Origin: Oegoconia quadripuncta
Taxonomy: Eukaryota > Arthropoda > Insecta > Lepidoptera > Autostichidae
DNA length: 64,000 nucleotides
Direction: 5' to 3'
Assembly: GCA_949316235.1 (NCBI GenBank)
Contig: OX438744.1
Span: 37,010,778-37,074,777 of the forward strand
Under the pieces are notes generated by a model. It saw only the letters and a list, made by a program, of their open reading frames with translations, was not told the DNA's origin and searched no databases. How positions within the stretch are numbered: the first letter of the stretch is position 1; the number at the start of each line of letters is the position of its first letter. The translations under genes were made by a program, and so were the position numbers. Positions 31,866 to 41,839 of the stretch are shown here, piece by piece.

Positions 31866-32045
31866 GTGGCCTTTGGAGTCGAAATCTTTGGCCGTGGGGT
31901 CCAGAAGCGCGACGATTTCGATCTGTCGTCGCGCTTAAATGAGACCTCGGGTGACAAAAGAGCTGGCAGCGAGTTAGCCTTACCATTTAATGCGGTAATG
32001 TCGCCAGTCTTCCACATCCTCCGGCAGTTTGAACCTCCAACACAT
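31866..32045 (+). pseudogene. Mobile-element ORF scrap with SGDKRAGS motif
   Basis: The plus frame reads ETSGDKRAGSELA. After a frame change, sequence matching an IQRGNAAS-type motif is seen as TTTAATGCGGTAATGTCGCC. The 52930-53100 locus carries the same pair better preserved (HASGDLRSGAYFAQ, IQRGNGASVLG). I believe it belongs to a retroelement ORF widespread in Lepidoptera, but cannot name the family. Confidence 0.4.
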
Positions 32046-32307
32046 TTTTTTTTTATAGTTATGGAGTCGTCATGTTCGGGTCTGTTTTTGCTTTTTACTT
32101 TATGTTTTAATTAAGTTAGTCTCATACAAATGTGTAAAATAGTTAAACTTCTTACTTTCACCTGTCCTGGTATAACCAAATCTTAAATTTAAATTTGCCC
32201 TACTTCTCGGTGTTCTATTGAGCTAAAATGTTGCATACTTAACTCAGATGACAATGTAATATTATTGTATCATGGAACTGGTCTGGTAGTGGTACCGGAA
32301 AGTGACA

Positions 32308-32368
32308 ACCCCATCGAGTTTGGGCTTGTTCGATTTGTCTGTATGGTAAAACTTTCTCGGTAGTCTAA
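32308..32368 (+). repeat. Short dispersed repeat
   Basis: CAACCCCATCGAGTTTGGGC and GTTCGATTTGTCT, with GTAGTCTAATCAC, match 15467-15520. Confidence 0.5.
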
Positions 32369-32565
32369 TCACAAGGCTTATGATTCGTTAGATAGGAATC
32401 TATTGCTCAAGAACCTCGTGATTATGAGTTTCCGAGCGTGGTCTTTTTTATGCGCTCGAGTCATTTCATGCGACAAAAGTCATTAAATTGGAAAATGGAA
32501 TAACTAAATAAAACTGTCACATGTTAGAATAAAACATATTAAGTATTTTTTTATTTAAAAATAAT

Positions 32566-32960
32566 GTTTTGCAACAAATGAAGAAGACGGTTGAAAGAAA
32601 ATTGCATGCAGCAGAGATGAGAATGTTGAGATGGATGAGTGGAGTGACGAGGATGGATAAAATAAGAAATGAATAAAAAGTGGCACCCGTGATAGACAAG
32701 TTGTAAGGAAACTGTGTAGGTCGGTAAGGACATGGTCAGGGATGAAACGCATGTTACTAAGAGAGTGAATATGGATGTCGATGGTTGGAGAGGAAGAGGA
32801 AGACTACGGAAAAGATGAATGGATTGTGTGAAGGGTGATCTGAACGAAAAGGGAGTGAATCAGGAGGTAACTGCTGATAGAGGAGATTGGAAGAAAAAGA
32901 CGTACTGCGTCGACCCCAAATAAATTTGGAGCAGGGCAAGAAGATGATGATGATAATATC
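32566..32960 (+). pseudogene. RTE-type LINE C-terminus, multiply frameshifted
   Basis: The first frame reads MKKTVERKLHAAEMRMLRWM and SGVTRMDKIRNE; later frames give GMKRMLLRE-type and VNMDVDGWRGRGR, RWMDCVKGDLNEKG and DWKKKTYC in nucleotides (GGATTGTGTGAAGGGTGATC, GGAAGAAAAAGACGTACTGC). Extends further upstream than the copy at 31242-31469 (the MRMLRWM.GV.R.D..RN motif lies just before WYGH). Ends GATGATGATGATAA. At least two frameshifts and stops. Confidence 0.75.
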
Positions 32961-33600
32961 TCCAATCCTGATGACATGTCACTAAAACTAACTTAGACGC
33001 GATTCCTTTCTTAGCTTTGAATCGAAATTTCGGGCTCTATATTTTGCAAAACACTTTTTTATTTTGAGCCTCTAGTTCTTTTTCAGTTCGAGTAGTTCAG
33101 ACAACACACGCTTGATTAGACTCGAGAGTCGTGGGTTCGAGTATTTTGTAACACTACTGTGACCTTTATATTCGAAGTCAAAAGGATCGACCTTATCTCT
33201 GGAAGGTTACAGATGTCATGGGCAGTAGTAATGATATAATCAAAATAACTGAACTACATTTTTTATTAGCTATTCCTGAATTTTTAATATATTGTTTTAC
33301 TATAACAAATGCGTCCAATTTTACACGGAATTGTTCAATTGTCATGAAAAAACCCGAAAAACTACTCGAGCAAAGGAAATAAAAGAGTGAATATAGCAAC
33401 CAGTGAAGAATACGTACAGTCTAAAAATTTCAATAATACTCATAGAAACTATTTAAAAAGCAAAAAATTGCAAATACACTTAGTTATAAGGTGTAGTAGA
33501 TATTCAAAGTAAATTCAGATTTTTTTTGTAATTTACAAGATATAACTTTTAAGAGAAAGCTGCATAAAAAACAGTTGTTAGTTAAAATTCAGTTAGCTAG
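32961..33600. other. No recognisable feature
   Basis: AT-rich. GTCGTGGGTTCGAGTATTTT at 33129-33148 is B-box-like but has no paired A-box or copy elsewhere in the window. Confidence 0.35.
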
Positions 33601-33654
33601 CTGCGCCTACGCAACTCTAGAGTAATGGCGGTCGTGACTAACATCTCCTGCGGG

Positions 33655-33773
33655 ACCTGTATAAATACCGAATGGCATTTAGGCCCTATCTGTCACTGAT
33701 TGCACATCTATCTTAGGCCTATTGCTTATTCTATGTTGTTCGATTTATTTTTATTCTAGAAACTAAGGTGAGT
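33655..33773 (+). promoter_or_regulatory. Candidate TATA promoter and first exon with splice donor
   Basis: TATAAATA at 33660-33667 in a locally more GC-rich stretch is followed 35 bases later by TCACT (33693-33697), a possible arthropod initiator; the usual spacing is nearer 30. A short leader then ends in AAG followed by GTGAGT (33768-33773), a very strong donor. This is the arrangement of a small first exon of an insect gene (about 73 nt). The only ATG within it (33733) meets a stop after eight codons, so the exon would be non-coding. No downstream exon was identified; a chance combination cannot be excluded. Confidence 0.35.
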
Positions 33774-33889
33774 AAACATGTAAGATAAAAAAAAATATGT
33801 GTGTGAACCTCACATATTTGTATGGCAGCGGTAGACTAAGTAGGAAACCATTAAATTATTCTAGGCTATACATTTTGTGGATGATTCAA

Positions 33890-34245
33890 ACTTCAAGCTT
33901 TTATTTCCACGATAGCATAAACAGCATATTATAAAAGCATAGCATTAACAAAGCATATTATAAAATATCAGACTATTTAGATGATAATCGTCCCTGGACA
34001 TAATCAGATCGTTCGCATGCCAGGCTATTTCACAATTAGTAATGAAATATAAAAACCTTTTTGTAATATAAAAACCTTTATGTAAAATCAAAGCCTGATT
34101 TTAAAAGAGCAACCCTTCGAGTTCTTGCTTATTTTTCTCAGAGGAAAATTGCCTTTTGAGCTACCAGTAGCTTAAAAAATGTAAAATCTGATTATTTTAA
34201 GTTTACACTGTGTATCTACAAAATAAAGCCTTTTGACTTTAAAAG
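33890..34245 (+). mobile_element. LINE tail, family of 22845-23575
   Basis: AAGCATATTATAAAATATCA, GATGATAATCGTCCCTGGAC, AAAAGAGCAACCCTTCGAGT and the terminal AATAAAGCCTTTTGACTTT match the LINE at 22845-23575. Only the last codons and 3' UTR are present. Confidence 0.7.
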
Positions 34246-34249
34246 AATA

Positions 34250-35039
34250 GTTCTTAAGCCTGTGATTTCACAATTTGTCTGATATTTGGGATATCTGTGA
34301 TAAAAGTCGTAACGTGATATATGTATGGATCCACCTATATGTAGCAATAGGAAGAGGCCTACATGGTACAATAAGTATCTACTTATCATGCTAAGCTTGG
34401 AACTCGCGAATCTAACCAGATATTGCTGACACAGAATAAGTAGTTCTAATTCAAACAGTAAGCTTAAAATGACGGAAAATGAGTCATAAATAAAAAATAA
34501 ATGCCGAAAGAATAAATCTACATTAAACCGAAAATGTGTAGGTATATAGACTCTAAAAACAAAATGGCGTCAAACGCCTAATAATGCCATTGTCTAGAAC
34601 TGGTAGAATTTCGGTTGCAAAACCTGCGCCCGCGTCGCTTGACTCATGCTCTTGCACCGCTATGTTCGGGGAGGGGAGATTTAGTAGGCGAGTATACCTA
34701 GTCGATTCTAGTTATGGCATTCATGATCTTGTACAAACAAGTATGTAACTTAGTAAATAAAATCAAGTCTTTGTACGGCTCTTTATTTTTTTGCGCGCAA
34801 AGGCAAAGGAATGCACCATGAAGTACCATGGTTGATTAGAAAAAGGAAACATTACATTCCCCTGAAAAAAGTATAAAAAAATGCATTTCTTTTCTGTACG
34901 TAAATTCCATGTGGTACTCATGTCTTCCCTTAGGTGAGTTCGCAAGGATTTGTGGACAACAGCCTCATTTTTGCCTCGAGGTCCAAGGTTGCACCATTAG
35001 TGGCGCAAAACTCGCAAATATCGTATAACTCTAAGCATC
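34250..35039. other. No recognisable feature
   Basis: AT-rich. The plus ORF that continues into the LINE fragment at 35040 begins at 34934; its first 35 codons match nothing I know. Confidence 0.35.
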
Positions 35040-35293
35040 TTATAACCATAATGAGCCATGAACTTACTAGAAAGAAAGTAATTGAGAATAGAAGAGGGAA
35101 AATACTGGGACACCTTATACGACACGATGATTTCATCAAAACTATAATAGAAGGAAGAATAGAGGGAAAAAGAAAAAGAGGAAGACCGAGAATAAGCTAC
35201 ATGCTGCAGATAAAAGAGAAGTTGAATGTCGTGTCGTATCAGGAGGTCAAGAGGAAGGCGGAGAGCAGAGAGATATGGAAAAATCTCCACTGA
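35040..35293 (+). pseudogene. LINE endonuclease-reverse transcriptase C-terminus
   Basis: The plus frame reads RRGKILGHLIRHDDFIKTII, EGRIEGKRKRGRPRISYMLQ, IKEKLNVVSYQEVKRKAESR and EIWKNLH before the stop. R..K..GH..R...F...I.EG...GKR.RGRPR...... W..L is the end pattern of RTE-like LINE polymerases. No frameshift or stop within about 80 codons, but the catalytic domain is absent. Confidence 0.7.
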
Positions 35294-35339
35294 CAAGAGC
35301 ATGGCTCTTAAATCAGATGATGATAGAAAGAAAAACCGA

Positions 35340-35545
35340 CGAGCATGTATGAACAACCTTATGAGAGAGGAAGCAGAAGAGGTGTGTCAGGATCGTAGCA
35401 AGTGGAAGTCTGTGGTCTCTGCCTACTCCTACGGGAAACAGGCGTGACATTATATATGTATCTTATATAGACGGACGTCCACTGCTGAATGTAGGCCTCC
35501 CATAGACTTCCAGAGCAACCGGTTGGAAGCGGCAGCCAGGAATAG
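35340..35545 (+). pseudogene. LINE Q C-terminus and 3' region
   Basis: The plus frame reads MNNLMREEAEEVCQDRSKWK, then SVVSAYSYGKQA and a stop. The same end occurs at 39040-39195 (minus) and 50935-51045. Downstream, GGACGTCCACTGCTGAATGT and AGGCCTCCC resemble an RTE 3' region (QWTS-type ending), so two fragments may be joined. Confidence 0.6.
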
Positions 35546-35579
35546 CAAGTGTGGGTACTGGGGGCCTTGTCGTTCATTT

Positions 35580-36012
35580 ATAAATTACAATAAATAAGTA
35601 AAACTGAGTACCTACTAGCACTCGTAGCGTAATGGCATTCGCTATTCGATTAGCAAAGTTATAATAATAATATAATAATAATAATCTTTATTGTTTCACA
35701 CACAAGGTAAATAGGTAAGATAAGATCTAAACAACAGTATTATTACAAAATTCAGGCCCAAATATACTATTTCATTTGTGAGAGACTGACATCTGAGCTA
35801 GGAAAATAGACGGAAATAGTTTTTCAGTTTGCCAGGCTCTCCCCCTAGGTGTCGCAGGCAGTAACAATGTTATTGCATCACTGCTTAGTAAGGTAAGTAC
35901 GGTAAGTGATAACGGAATCCGAGCAAAGAATCCTATATAATATGTTTACACTTGCGTTTAACCTCTAACATTATAAGGGATAAGTGTTTATTTTAGACAG
36001 TAATATAATTTT
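35580..36012. other. No recognisable feature
   Basis: AT-rich with AATAATAATAATAATCTTTATTG at 35658-35692, which may be the A-rich tail of a minus-strand retroposed sequence. Confidence 0.35.
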
Positions 36013-36419
36013 AGGATTTTTTTTTATATGAGAGGGCGGCAAACGAGCATGCGGGTCACCTGATGGAAAGCAATCACCGCCGCCCATGGACACCCGCAAC
36101 ACCAAAACGGACACCGATGCGTTGCCGGCCTTTGAGGAACGTGTAGGCTCTTTTCTTGAAGGTTCCAATGTCGTACTCGTTCAGAAATACCGCTGCAGGA
36201 AGTCCGTTCCACAGGGTGGTCATACGTGGTAGGAAGTTTCTTGAGAAACGTACAGTGGTAGACTTCCACTCATTCAGGTGATGTGGATGGAGTTTTAATT
36301 TTCGGCGAGAAGTGTAACGGTTAAATTGAGCAGCGGGTTTTAGCTCGAACAGTTCTTCAGAACACTCCCCATGAAATATGCGAATTCTAAATAGCGTCCT
36401 TTTGTGGTAATAATTTCAA
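36013..36419 (-). pseudogene. CR1/jockey-type LINE C-terminus, longest copy
   Basis: The minus frame runs open for about 115 codons: [83 protein letters not shown], ending GVAGVHGRR with a stop at 36074-36076. Compared with other copies VFP has become VFL. The 3' UTR and a poly(A) tail (T run at 36017-36025) follow. No methionine opens this frame, so ORF finders miss it. The catalytic domain is absent. Confidence 0.8.
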
Positions 36420-37073
36420 TATTTATAGGATTTTCGGTTCTTACTTACCTACTAGTAGCACATTATATACTTGAAATCTGTATAGTCCCCTTTTCTACAT
36501 TATACTTTTAATAATAATAAAATAGTGAAACTAGTCCCTCTCATTCTCATATATTGAATCGCTTTAGGATCCAATAATATAAGCCATGTTGTTTTTATTC
36601 AAGAAGCAACATATATTAGCAACATATATTGGAAGTGAAATGGCGGAAGAAAGTTATTTTCTCTATTAGACGCTAGAAAAATTTTTGCTCACAATAAGGT
36701 AAACATCGGTTTGCAAATGAAAATCTTATTAAATTAAAATACTCATATTTTATTGCTTAGTTAAAGCACTGACCAAGTAGGTCCAGTGTAACTACAGGTA
36801 CGGTAGAAACACTATTAAATTACTCACATCTGCAGCGTGCAGCTTTAAAACACCAGAAACCACATAACACGGAATATGATTATTAAAACAAACAACTTTT
36901 GTTTCACCTACTTGAAATGTTATTTTTTTTGAATTTTAACTAAATAGGTACATTTTGTCTACGGGGCGTTACACATTTTATAACAACAAATGAAAAAAAA
37001 ACTTATAGAAAGTTATCTATTTCATTTATCGTCACACTGGGCGTTACAATTTTTTTGTATTAAGACCTTTGTT
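36420..37073. other. No recognisable feature
   Basis: AT-rich. Repeated AGCAACATATATT at 36607-36631 is a small tandem duplication. Nothing else is recognised. Confidence 0.35.
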
Positions 37074-37143
37074 AATTTAAAGCACATTCATACTTACATT
37101 GCATGAATACACATGCAATGTAAGTATGAATGTGCTTTAAATT
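37074..37143. repeat. Perfect 32-bp inverted repeat with 6-base loop
   Basis: Arm 37074-37105, starting AATTTAAAGCACATTCATAC, is exactly complementary to 37112-37143, with AATACA as loop. No mismatch in 32 pairs. Could be the hairpin of an element, a recent inverted duplication or an assembly foldback. No flanking terminal repeats were found. Confidence 0.9.
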
Positions 37144-37262
37144 GTGACAATGCAATAAAAATGACTATGATTATGACGTCAATTTTTTTTTATATGTTCA
37201 CCAATATTTTTAGTCTTACCCAACATTACGACAAAATTGATTTCTTAATGTTAAAGGTTTCT

Positions 37263-37575
37263 ATTGATCTTCAAATAACTTTGTGGAAGTTCACAGCTAT
37301 TTGCAATACTTTCCATGGAAGACTTTGGAAGCCCCGTAAAAATGATGCTATAAACAAACACTGGCACAAACCCACCCATGGAAAGAGATACTCTGCTTTA
37401 CAGACGAATTTACTTTTAAGCAATTTTTTGTATATTGCTGTTGTGTGAAAGCCTTTTGGCAATGCCAAATGTCCTAATAGGCGGGCAAATGTTTGAGAGT
37501 CACTAATTGGTTCAACAGTCACTTGGAGTTGAATAGCAGCCGTACCGCCACACTGCTTTTGGAACTCAATGTTTT
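37263..37575 (-). CDS. Unassigned ORF of about 100 codons
   Basis: The minus strand is open from about 37575 to a stop near 37264. It reads FQKQCGGTAAIQLQVTVEPI, SDSQTFARLLGHLALPKGF, KSKFVCKAEYLFPWVGLCQC and LRGFQSLPWKVLQIAVNF. The composition (varied, with Trp, Cys and Pro) looks more protein-like than the other unassigned ORFs. The first Met is at 37522, inside the open frame, and a stop lies just upstream of it at about 37580. I recognise no family. It could be an exon fragment, a piece of a mobile element or chance. Confidence 0.25.
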
Positions 37576-37946
37576 CTTACTTCACTGTCACTACTGTACT
37601 CTCGCACTGCGGTTAGAGTAACACGATATGTTAAGAGAAAAAACAGGTTGTACGAGGCTAGGCTACGGCGAGTTGGTCCCAACAATGTTATTATATTTCT
37701 TTTGAGTCAAGTCTGCGAGTATGTTAGGCAATTATAATCGCCAATCATTTTATAGTAACTAAGATAATTGATAAACTAATTTATAACTTTATTTTATAGT
37801 CAAAAATTATAATTTCTGGTAACTTGATAAACTCTACGACTGAGGTTTCACTGAAGTGGAGGGGTGAAGAGCGGAAGATAGTCACTTGTTTTTTTGTATC
37901 TAAACTTGAACGAAGAATTTAGATATTCCTATTTAGCCGGAAAGAA

Positions 37947-38090
37947 GGAAGGCGTCGCAACAGACCGAAGAGATGGCGGGATGATTTGGATAAGTTTTTA
38001 ACCAACTGGTCGGAGGAGGCCTGGAATAGAGAGCCGTGGAGAGAGAGGAGGGAGGCCTTTGCCCAGCAGTGGGACAGTATGGGCTCCTAA
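37947..38090 (+). pseudogene. RTE-type LINE last 47 codons
   Basis: The plus frame reads GRRRNRPKRWRDDLDKF, NWSEEAWNREPWRERREAFA and QQWDSMGS with a stop at 38088-38090, then TAATAATAATAATAACA. RP.RW.DDL, A.NRE.WR...EA...QW is the standard end of RTE-group ORFs with its trinucleotide tail. In frame throughout; 5'-truncated. Confidence 0.75.
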
Positions 38091-38309
38091 TAATAATAAT
38101 AACATTTAGTCGGGTTACCTAATTCTTGCAGTGTTCTCAACATTTCTTTCAGTATTGCCGGAGCCAAGACTCGCGCGTTGTTTTTTAAATAAGTTACAAT
38201 TTGTGTTTCGACAAACAAAGAAAAACAAACTCCATGTCGCTGAGCGGTTCACGATCATGCTTTTAGATGACCTAAATAGACAGATTTTTGTTAATTTTTA
38301 AACATAAAG

Positions 38310-38520
38310 GCATTTATTCTGATTTTGCAGCATCAGTGGAACCTCTGCCGTTATTGTCACTTCTTCTTAACGAGTTGATGGCAAGAATATCAAATTCTTG
38401 AGGACCAGAATGTGGCGTCCTGTAGCGTACAAGTGTCGGGACTCGCAGGGTAGCATAGAAGATGCTCCATGGTTTGTGCTGCGTTAGCATGAGCACCGGT
38501 TGTCGTCAGTGTATCCCCAC
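38310..38520 (-). pseudogene. LINE C-terminal zinc-knuckle scrap
   Basis: The minus strand contains ANAAQTMEHLLCYPASP in one frame, then in a shifted frame TFWSSRI and sequence like AACTCGTTAAGAAGAAGTGA. The (C..C).. hTmeHLL.CP pattern is the knuckle at the C-terminus of several insect LINEs. Frames are broken. Confidence 0.5.
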
Positions 38521-38618
38521 TTGGATTGATAGTTGTACCGTTTTTCATTTTCTCTATCCCATAACAAAAATTACCAGTTCTCCAGAAAAAATAGTTTACA
38601 TTATATATTAGTTTGCCG

Positions 38619-38875
38619 ACCTGTTTTGTGTAGTGGTTAGAAACTGACTGCTATACCAAAAGGTTGCGGGTTCAAGTCCCGCTAGGGGCATATGTTTGTA
38701 TGATGAATATAGACATGTGTTCCCGAGATATGGATGTTTTTCATTTATATATGTATTTATTTACAAAAAAGAATGTATTTGTGTAGTGTATCAACCATCT
38801 GGTATCCATAACACAAGCCTAGTTGATTAGTGTGGAACTAGATGGCGCTGTCTGTATATGTCCAAGAGTTTTTTT
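38619..38875 (+). mobile_element. SINE-B, full-length
   Basis: The head GACCTGTTTTGTGTAGTGGT contains the A-box region and GGTTGCGGGTTCAAGTCCCG the B-box. The body has TGTTCCCGAGATATGGATG and TGTATTTATTTACAAAAAAG; the tail has CATCTGGTATCCATAACACA and GGAACTAGATGGCGCTGTCT. This is the reference copy for SINE-B in the window (compare 55041-55252 and 63251-63533). A tRNA-like head, not a tRNA gene. Confidence 0.8.
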
Positions 38876-39039
38876 TTTATATATTTCTTTATACTATTTT
38901 TATGGTTTAGAAAACTGTTATTATGATTTAGACACATTATTTTTAATAGCATAATTTCCGTTACGAAAACCTAAAACACCAATTAAACACGCATTTGAAT
39001 ATTCTTTAGAGTACGTATTAGTTTACTCTCCTTATATTC

Positions 39040-39195
39040 ACATATACATACATAAAGTCCCGCGTGGTTCCCGTAAGGGTAGGCAGAGACTTCCACTTGC
39101 TAGGATCCTGACACCTCTTTTGCTTCATTCACTCTCATAGGGTTGTTCATACTGCTCATCGGTTTAGTGTACTCTTCACATATCAACGAGTAAAA
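39040..39195 (-). pseudogene. LINE Q C-terminus
   Basis: The reverse complement has CATACTGCTC-type sequence coding MSSMNNPMRVNEAK, then GGATCCTAGCAAGTGGAAGT and GCCTACCCTTACGGGAACCA, matching the end at 35340-35447. One or more small deletions break the frame. Confidence 0.55.
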
Positions 39196-39439
39196 TAAGG
39201 TATAGCCCAGTATAGCCTCTGATTAGTTAACGACTAGGCTAGGATATGGTGCCATCATAAAAATTCACAGTAACAGCGGCCCCGTTCGGTATTTAGATCG
39301 CTCATAGTAAACGCGTTCAGTTAAATGTGTTAGTTAAGGGGTATAGCCATCTTTGAAGTAGTCTTGGCGCAGGAGCATGCGATATTCCTTTTCTATTAGC
39401 GAAGCTACGTAATGTCTGGCGCCTTCAGCTCTTGGATAA

Positions 39440-39545
39440 GTGACTATTTAGTAGCATTTTAATACGAGTACTTCCATGCACCATAATAGTTTTCAATTGA
39501 AGACAGTTGTTAAGCCAAGTCGGTGGCCTACAGCGCTCAAAAACA
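39440..39545 (-). repeat. Repeat P fragment
   Basis: AGTTTTCAATTGAAGACAGT and TGTTAAGCCAAGTCGGTGGC match repeat P (14605-14735) on the minus strand. The adjoining 39580-39690 shares GTGACGTCACCAGTTAATGG with 47815-47835, hinting at a second small repeat. Confidence 0.5.
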
Positions 39546-39875
39546 CGATTGCCCAGTAGTCTGAAGGTAGTCTCAGACTGGTTTACTTTGTATGAGTATT
39601 CGAAATTTTTTTGATCCAATTCGCCTATGATTCCTTGGGGAAATTTGCTTGTAATCAAGAGTGACGTCACCAGTTAATGGGAATTACACAAATACAAATT
39701 CACCATATATGCAATTTGGGTTTGTATGGAAAAACTGTAGAGAAAATCGGTGTGATTAACAGTAAATTTGACAAATTGAAGATCATCAGGTCAAGCTGGT
39801 TTACCCCAAAGGTTATTGAAATAGTAAAAGCAAAAATACCGACATCGAAAGATATTTCTTCATATATAGTAGAAA

Positions 39876-39982
39876 TAGCAGCAATGTTAATAGCATTGTT
39901 GTGTTCCGGTTGTCAGAGATAAGATAGCCAGTCTTTAGGTGTGATTGAGGTCAAATATCTTCCCGTTGTGCATAAAAAAAAA
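39876..39982 (+). mobile_element. SINE-A, 3' part
   Basis: AGCAGCAATGTTAATAGCAT, GTTCCGGTTGTCAGAGATAA and GGTGTGATTGAGGTCAAATA, with an A tail. An internal deletion joins TAGCCAGTCTTT directly to AGGTGTGATTG. Confidence 0.75.
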
Positions 39983-40473
39983 TAATAATAACAATTACGA
40001 CCATGAACATAGAAAATAACTAATTAAGTGATGTTTCATTGTTGTAGTGACTGAGGATTTTTAATCAAAAGTTTTTTTTACGATAAGCGAGTAGATAAAT
40101 ACAACACACGAGTGTACATCGAATCAGCCTGTGTTCCACCGAGAACAATCTTGCCCTTAAATAGCATACTATAAACATGTCAAGAAAAAGCATCAATTAA
40201 AAAGGCTCGAAAGCCTTAAATCAATGGGCAGACAGATTCATTAGAATACAGTCGCGAACGCTATGTCTTATTTTTATTGGCTGAAAGGTCATTTTGGTTT
40301 AATTACTAGAGCTATGAGGAAGAGAGCTTGAAACATGGTAATGCTAGCTTCGATAATTGCCACGGGATAATTTTCACTGTTTTAGTTGAAATGAATGTTT
40401 AGAAAACGTTCTAATGTAATTTGTCTTAAATGACATATACAATACACTTTCGTAGGGCTAACATTCGCACATA

Positions 40474-40474
<1 letters not shown>

Positions 40475-40555
<81 letters not shown>

Positions 40556-40561
40556 ACGCAC

Positions 40562-40599
<38 letters not shown>

Positions 40600-40670
40600 A
40601 CACACACACACACACACATACACACACACACGCACGCACGCACGCGCACACTCACACACACACACACACA
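40475..40670 (+). repeat. (CA)n dinucleotide array, about 195 bp
   Basis: Almost pure ACACAC from 40476 with scattered G replacements (CACGCACG) and one CCCA interruption. The Cys-Val repeat ORFs on the other strand are artefacts of the array. Confidence 0.95.
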
Positions 40671-40843
40671 CCTTACATTTTAATTGTAGAAATTATGTTT
40701 TACTTTCCTATGTTGCTGTAACTTAAGTCTATGGAAGAGCGGGGACTCCTGGTACAGGTATTTATTTACTTAATAGGGGTCCTCAACAACTAATTACTGT
40801 CGTGAATTAATGTTACGCAATAAATCATAAATCAAATCAAAAA

Positions 40844-41173
40844 TACCGGATGAGTTTTTTTACTGTAAGGAAAAAAAATGGGGCATTTTAGGTAAGTGAA
40901 ATAGATGTTATTGGCATAGGTAGTTTAATTTCCTTTTTCAGAAACGCACGCGCCGGCCGTAGATTGATATGCGACTGGCGGGATTTGTATGGTACCTATC
41001 ATGCGAAATTTATTTGTAATACATATTTTCTCCAAGTTTTCTTTGTTTATATAATTTAATTATGTGGAATTCGATTTATTCGATGATAGTTTTGAGAAAA
41101 AATATTTAAACTAGCTAACAACTTCTATTTCACTTACCTAATTTTTTCCTCACGGAAAAAACTCATCCGGTAT
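40844..41173. mobile_element. MITE-S, full-length reference copy
   Basis: About 330 bp with terminal inverted repeats: TACCGGATGAGTTTTTTTAC at the left and AAAAAACTCATCCGGTA at the right, with inner matching AGGTAAGTGAAATAGATGTT and AACTTCTATTTCACTTACCT. The interior has ACGCACGCGCCGGCC. Other copies: 14992-15094, 23650-23980, 25544-26005, 53560-53908 and 61272-61704. Flanked by TA on the right. Non-coding. Confidence 0.85.
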
Positions 41174-41547
41174 AATAGAAATAGACTTTACTGCACAAAT
41201 GAAAAATATATATTTTAATCTCATCATCTCAATAATAAAAATAAATTGAAATTTTTAGAAGCTCGAGAAAGCAAATGATTATGTCATCCAGATAAACCCA
41301 ACCAAAACTGTGTTAAAATTTAAATACCTTCGAAATGGCTTAACTGATTTCCATCAAACACAGCTAAGAAGATATCCCCGAGTTTAATATTTAAAAAAAA
41401 GAAAATTTCGAATCGAAAGACCATGATAACATCGAAATACACCAAAAAACTGTGTTAAAACTCAGCATGATGTCGCGACATTGGACTCCCTAGAATCTTG
41501 GGACGGGACGCTGGTATTCTGTGGACACCAGAGAATACCGTTCCTTC

Positions 41548-41615
41548 TTAACCCCCGACGAACGACGGGGGTGTGTGTACGTATGTGTGTACGTATGTGT
41601 GTCCAGTCTTTGGCC
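41548..41615 (+). repeat. Dispersed repeat with CCCGACGAACGACGGGGGTG
   Basis: CCCCCGACGAACGACGGGGG folds as a short hairpin and is followed by GTGTGTACGTATGTGTGTCC and TTTGGCCAG. A relative is at 46138-46215 (CCCGACGAAAAACGACGGGT, GTGTCTGTCCAG). Class unknown. Confidence 0.5.
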
Positions 41616-41654
41616 AGTAGGGCTACAACAATTTAAAGCGATTCGAATGAGAAA

Positions 41655-41831
41655 GAGTCACGCGCGACATAGTCTCAGTCTCTCGCTGCTGATTGGCTGG
41701 CGCTTGACAGCTGTCAACTTGACCAATCAGCTTTAAGAGGTGTAGGTTATGTCGCGCTTCGCTGTGCCACTCGAGTCGCGCTAAGTTGTAGTAGTTCTTA
41801 GCCATGATTGATGTAAATCAGTTAAGTCAGT
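41655..41831. promoter_or_regulatory. Palindrome with paired CCAAT boxes and E-box
   Basis: TTGACAGCTGTCAA (41704-41717) is a perfect palindrome centred on the E-box CAGCTG. It is flanked symmetrically by CTGATTGG (41689-41696) and CCAATCAG (41723-41730), inverted CCAAT boxes. Further out GCGCGACATA (left) is matched by TATGTCGCGC (right), so the inverted repeat spans about 110 bp with imperfect arms. TCAGT (41827-41831), an insect-type initiator, lies downstream. It could be a TATA-less promoter or simply a small inverted-repeat element. Confidence 0.35.
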
Positions 41832-41839
41832 GTTTTGGT

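Noticed and set aside
33112..33150. Possible tRNA or SINE from GTGGGTTCGAGTATT
   Set aside because: A B-box alone; no A-box at the right distance and no acceptor-stem pairing.
40382..40671. Cys-Val-rich ORFs on the minus strand
   Set aside because: Produced by the CA dinucleotide array; no protein features.
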